The notes under the pieces: model-generated
Told to the model about the DNA's origin: nothing
The model's database searches: none
The model's input: the letters and a program-made list of their open reading frames with translations, nothing else
Assembly (NCBI GenBank): GCA_025355835.1
Contig: JANXYW010000018.1
Coordinates: forward strand, 1-7,547
DNA from: Chloroflexota bacterium
Lineage (GTDB): Bacteria; Chloroflexota; Dehalococcoidia; DSTF01; JACRBR01
DNA length: 7,547 bases
Reading direction: 5' to 3'
Shown here: in pieces, positions 6,419-7,547 of the stretch
Layout: every line of letters begins with the position of its first letter
How positions within the stretch are numbered: position 1 is the first letter of the stretch
Program-made: the position numbers and the translations under genes

Positions 6419-6442
6419 GTAGGGGCACGCGGTGGCGTGCCC
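6419..6442. repeat. GTAGGGGC hairpin unit 1
   Basis: GTAGGGGC opens a perfect eight-base-pair inverted repeat, GGGCACGC (6423-6430) with GCGTGCCC (6435-6442), around the tetraloop GGTG. A second unit with the same opening octamer lies 44 bases on. The form resembles dispersed GTAGGGGC hairpin repeats seen in Chloroflexota and cyanobacterial gaps; that comparison is from memory. Confidence 0.6.
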
Positions 6443-6462
6443 GACGCGTGGCTGCTGATCCT

Positions 6463-6496
6463 GTAGGGGCGGATCTGTGTGTCCGCACGCGTGCGG
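6463..6496. repeat. GTAGGGGC hairpin unit 2 with overlapping palindrome
   Basis: The same GTAGGGGC octamer (6463-6470) begins a hairpin with stem GCGGA (6469-6473) and TCCGC (6482-6486) and an eight-base loop. The right arm overlaps a perfect 14-base palindrome, CCGCACG with CGTGCGG (6483-6496). The two structures cannot both form. This looks like a diverged copy of the unit at 6419. Confidence 0.55.
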
Positions 6497-6510
6497 CGGC
6501 GTTGATGTCC

Positions 6511-6539
6511 GTGAAACGTGGGTGCGATGCCGCTACACT
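6511..6539 (+). promoter_or_regulatory. Probable promoter for a leaderless transcript of the small membrane protein gene
   Basis: A -35 box GTGAAA (6511-6516; 4 of 6) and a -10 box TACACT (6534-6539; 4 of 6) are separated by 17 bases. The ATG at 6546 begins seven bases after the -10 box, exactly where transcription should start, and no ribosome site precedes it. This is the usual layout of leaderless genes in GC-rich bacteria. Confidence 0.5.
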
Positions 6540-6545
6540 GCGCTC

Positions 6546-6759
6546 ATGGCTCGTCGTCTGCGCATCCTGTTCGCGCTCCTGCTCGTCGCGCCGTGTGTGT
6601 TCCTCATCTCGCTAAGGCTTCGACGTGGGATCGCGGGCGTTTGCGGCGCACCCCGATAGCGGGCCGGCGCTCTATCTCGCGTTCGGCGGCGCGTACATCG
6701 CGATCGGCCTGATCTGCGCCGTCGCGTCGTTCGTGCTGCTTCGATGGCGAAGCCGCTGA
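6546..6759 (+). pseudogene. Small two-helix membrane protein gene broken by a +1 frameshift
   Basis: From the ATG at 6546 the frame encodes a basic start and a hydrophobic helix (MARRLRILFALLLVAPCVFL) and then reads into a stop at 6657-6659. The next frame, from GGC at 6616 to TGA at 6757-6759, gives GFDVGSRAFAAHPDSGPALY and a second strong hydrophobic helix ending in the basic RWRSR. Ignoring the A at 6615 joins both parts into a 70-residue protein. It would have helices at about 7-23 and 42-65, an acidic/polar loop between them, and positive ends. The frame change occurs in CTAAGG, where one extra base is enough. It could be a true mutation, a sequencing or assembly error, or rarely programmed shifting. 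I do not recognise the family. The gene converges on bioB, whose stop is 23 bases away. Confidence 0.6.
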
Positions 6760-6782
6760 TGATCCACGTCAGTCGCCGTCGT

Positions 6783-7547
6783 CTACGCGCCCGCAGGCCC
6801 CAAGCGCTCCGCGCGCGACTTCAGCGTGACGCCGTGGCCTTCGGCGCCCGTCGCCGTAACGTCGTCGCTGGCTGCGCCGAGGATCTCGAAACCGAGGTCG
6901 CGGATCATGGCGATGTCGTCTTCTGGGCGCTGGCCCTTCGCGGTGAGGTAGTCGCCGATGAAGATCGAGTTCGCCACGAGCAGCCCCATCGGCTGTAGCG
7001 ATCGCAGGTGGTGCTCGCGCCCGCCGGCGATGCGCAGTTCGGCTAGCGGGCTCGTCATGCGCATGAGGCTGAGGATCTTCAGGCAGCGCTGCGGCGTTAG
7101 CGACCAGCGATCGGCCATCGGCGTGCCGGGGATGGGGATGAGGAAGTTCACCGGGATCGAATCGGAGCCGATGGCACGCAGAGCCTGCGCGACCTCCACG
7201 ATGTCGTCGTCGCTCTCGCCCATCCCGAACAGCGCGCCGCAGCATGCCGAAAGCCCGGCATCCTTCACGACGCCGACGGTCTCGACGCGATCTGCGTAGG
7301 TATGCGTCTCGCAGATCTCGCTGTAGAAGTTCTCGCTCGTGTTCAGATTGTGGTTGTAGGCAAAGACGCCGGCGTCCTTCAGCTCCGTCGCCTGTCGGGC
7401 CGACAGCAGTCCCAGGCAGGCGCAGATCTCCGCATCGGGCAGCGCACTGCGCACTTCCCGCACCGCGGTCGCGATATGCGCGACATCCGCGTCGCTGGGG
7501 CCGCGGCCGGACGCCACCATGCAGACCCGACGCGCGCCGAACTCGTG
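6783..7547 (-). CDS. bioB: Biotin synthase BioB, C-terminal 254 residues (N-terminus beyond window edge)
   Basis: Radical SAM enzyme that inserts sulfur into dethiobiotin to make biotin, the last step of the pathway. The visible part starts within the barrel at GARRVCMVASGRGPS and ends with TAG at 6783-6785. The SAM-cluster CxxxCxxC motif lies off the right edge. The three cysteines of the sacrificial [2Fe-2S] cluster are present (Cys9, Cys42, Cys102 of the visible part, matching E. coli Cys97, Cys128, Cys188), as is the arginine ligand in LRIAGGRE (Arg172, matching Arg260). Substrate-binding YNHNLNTS has Asn where E. coli has Asp155; Bacillus-type enzymes share this, so it marks the subtype and not a defect. 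VPVNFL-, LRSLQP- and ANSIFIGDYLT-type blocks also follow the Bacillus type. The enzyme should be functional if the missing third is intact. Confidence 0.95.
   Translation of the reverse strand, partial: HEFGARRVCMVASGRGPSDADVAHIATAVREVRSALPDAEICACLGLLSARQATELKDAGVFAYNHNLNTSENFYSEICETHTYADRVETVGVVKDAGLSACCGALFGMGESDDDIVEVAQALRAIGSDSIPVNFLIPIPGTPMADRWSLTPQRCLKILSLMRMTSPLAELRIAGGREHHLRSLQPMGLLVANSIFIGDYLTAKGQRPEDDIAMIRDLGFEILGAASDDVTATGAEGHGVTLKSRAERLGPAGA

Larger units (their letters stand above)
6216..6545. other. Repeat-bearing intergenic region between bioY and the small membrane protein gene
   Basis: 330 bases with no intact gene on either strand. From left to right it holds the bioY leader, with a five-base-pair hairpin ACCGC/GCGGT at 6242-6255. 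Next come a five-copy heptamer array (6316-6350) and a CACGGAGG nonamer cluster (6364-6389). Two GTAGGGGC hairpin units follow (6419-6442 and 6463-6486) with a 14-base palindrome (6483-6496). Last is the promoter of the small plus-strand gene. The density of short repeats suggests a spot where such elements accumulate. A bioY promoter is not obvious to me. Confidence 0.6.

Noticed and set aside
6810..7547. Asn in YNHNLNTS as a sign of an inactive BioB
   Set aside because: Bacillus-type biotin synthases carry the same Asn, and the cluster cysteines and arginine are intact, so this is subtype variation.

Overview
This is a GC-rich bacterial chromosomal window with densely packed genes. Nothing in it is phage, plasmid or transposon. 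Translational signals are mixed: strong AAGGAGG-type ribosome sites, GTG and TTG starts, and at least one likely leaderless gene. The RskA-type anti-sigma factor, the BioB sequence type and the short intergenic repeats (GTAGGGGC hairpins, CACGAAGG-type nonamers, tandem heptamers) would suit an environmental Chloroflexota-like lineage. That taxonomic guess is an inference of moderate to low confidence.

Layout. (1) 1-705, minus: a PlsC-type acyltransferase whose C-terminus runs off the left edge. (2) 931-2340, plus, divergent from it: a 469-residue metallo-beta-lactamase/beta-CASP protein of the RNA-processing family, with a recognisable promoter at 862-890. (3) 2341-2501: a convergent gap with CACGAAGG repeats, two hairpins and a heptamer array. 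(4) 2502-5469, minus, probably one transcription direction in the order tandem universal stress protein, small lipoprotein, ECF sigma factor, RskA-type anti-sigma factor. The sigma and anti-sigma genes are joined by a TGATG stop/start overlap. (5) 5598-6215, minus: BioY, the biotin-binding subunit of an ECF-type vitamin importer. (6) 6216-6545: a gene-free stretch carrying the same two repeat classes as the first gap plus two GTAGGGGC hairpin units. (7) 6546-6759, plus: a small two-helix membrane protein gene broken by one extra base, just downstream of a good leaderless promoter. (8) 6783 to the right edge, minus: the C-terminal 254 residues of biotin synthase BioB.

How the genes fit together. 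BioB (last step of biotin synthesis) and BioY (biotin uptake) form a biotin supply locus, separated by the repeat-rich insert and the broken small gene. The stress protein, lipoprotein, sigma and anti-sigma genes look like an envelope or general stress module, in which a membrane-anchored zinc-binding anti-sigma factor holds the sigma factor until a signal releases it. The acyltransferase and the RNA-processing enzyme are housekeeping neighbours with no evident link to either module. I did not find a clearly new system. The points most worth a second look are the frameshifted small membrane protein, the recurrence of the same paired repeat classes in two gaps, and the lipoprotein beside the sigma/anti-sigma pair.
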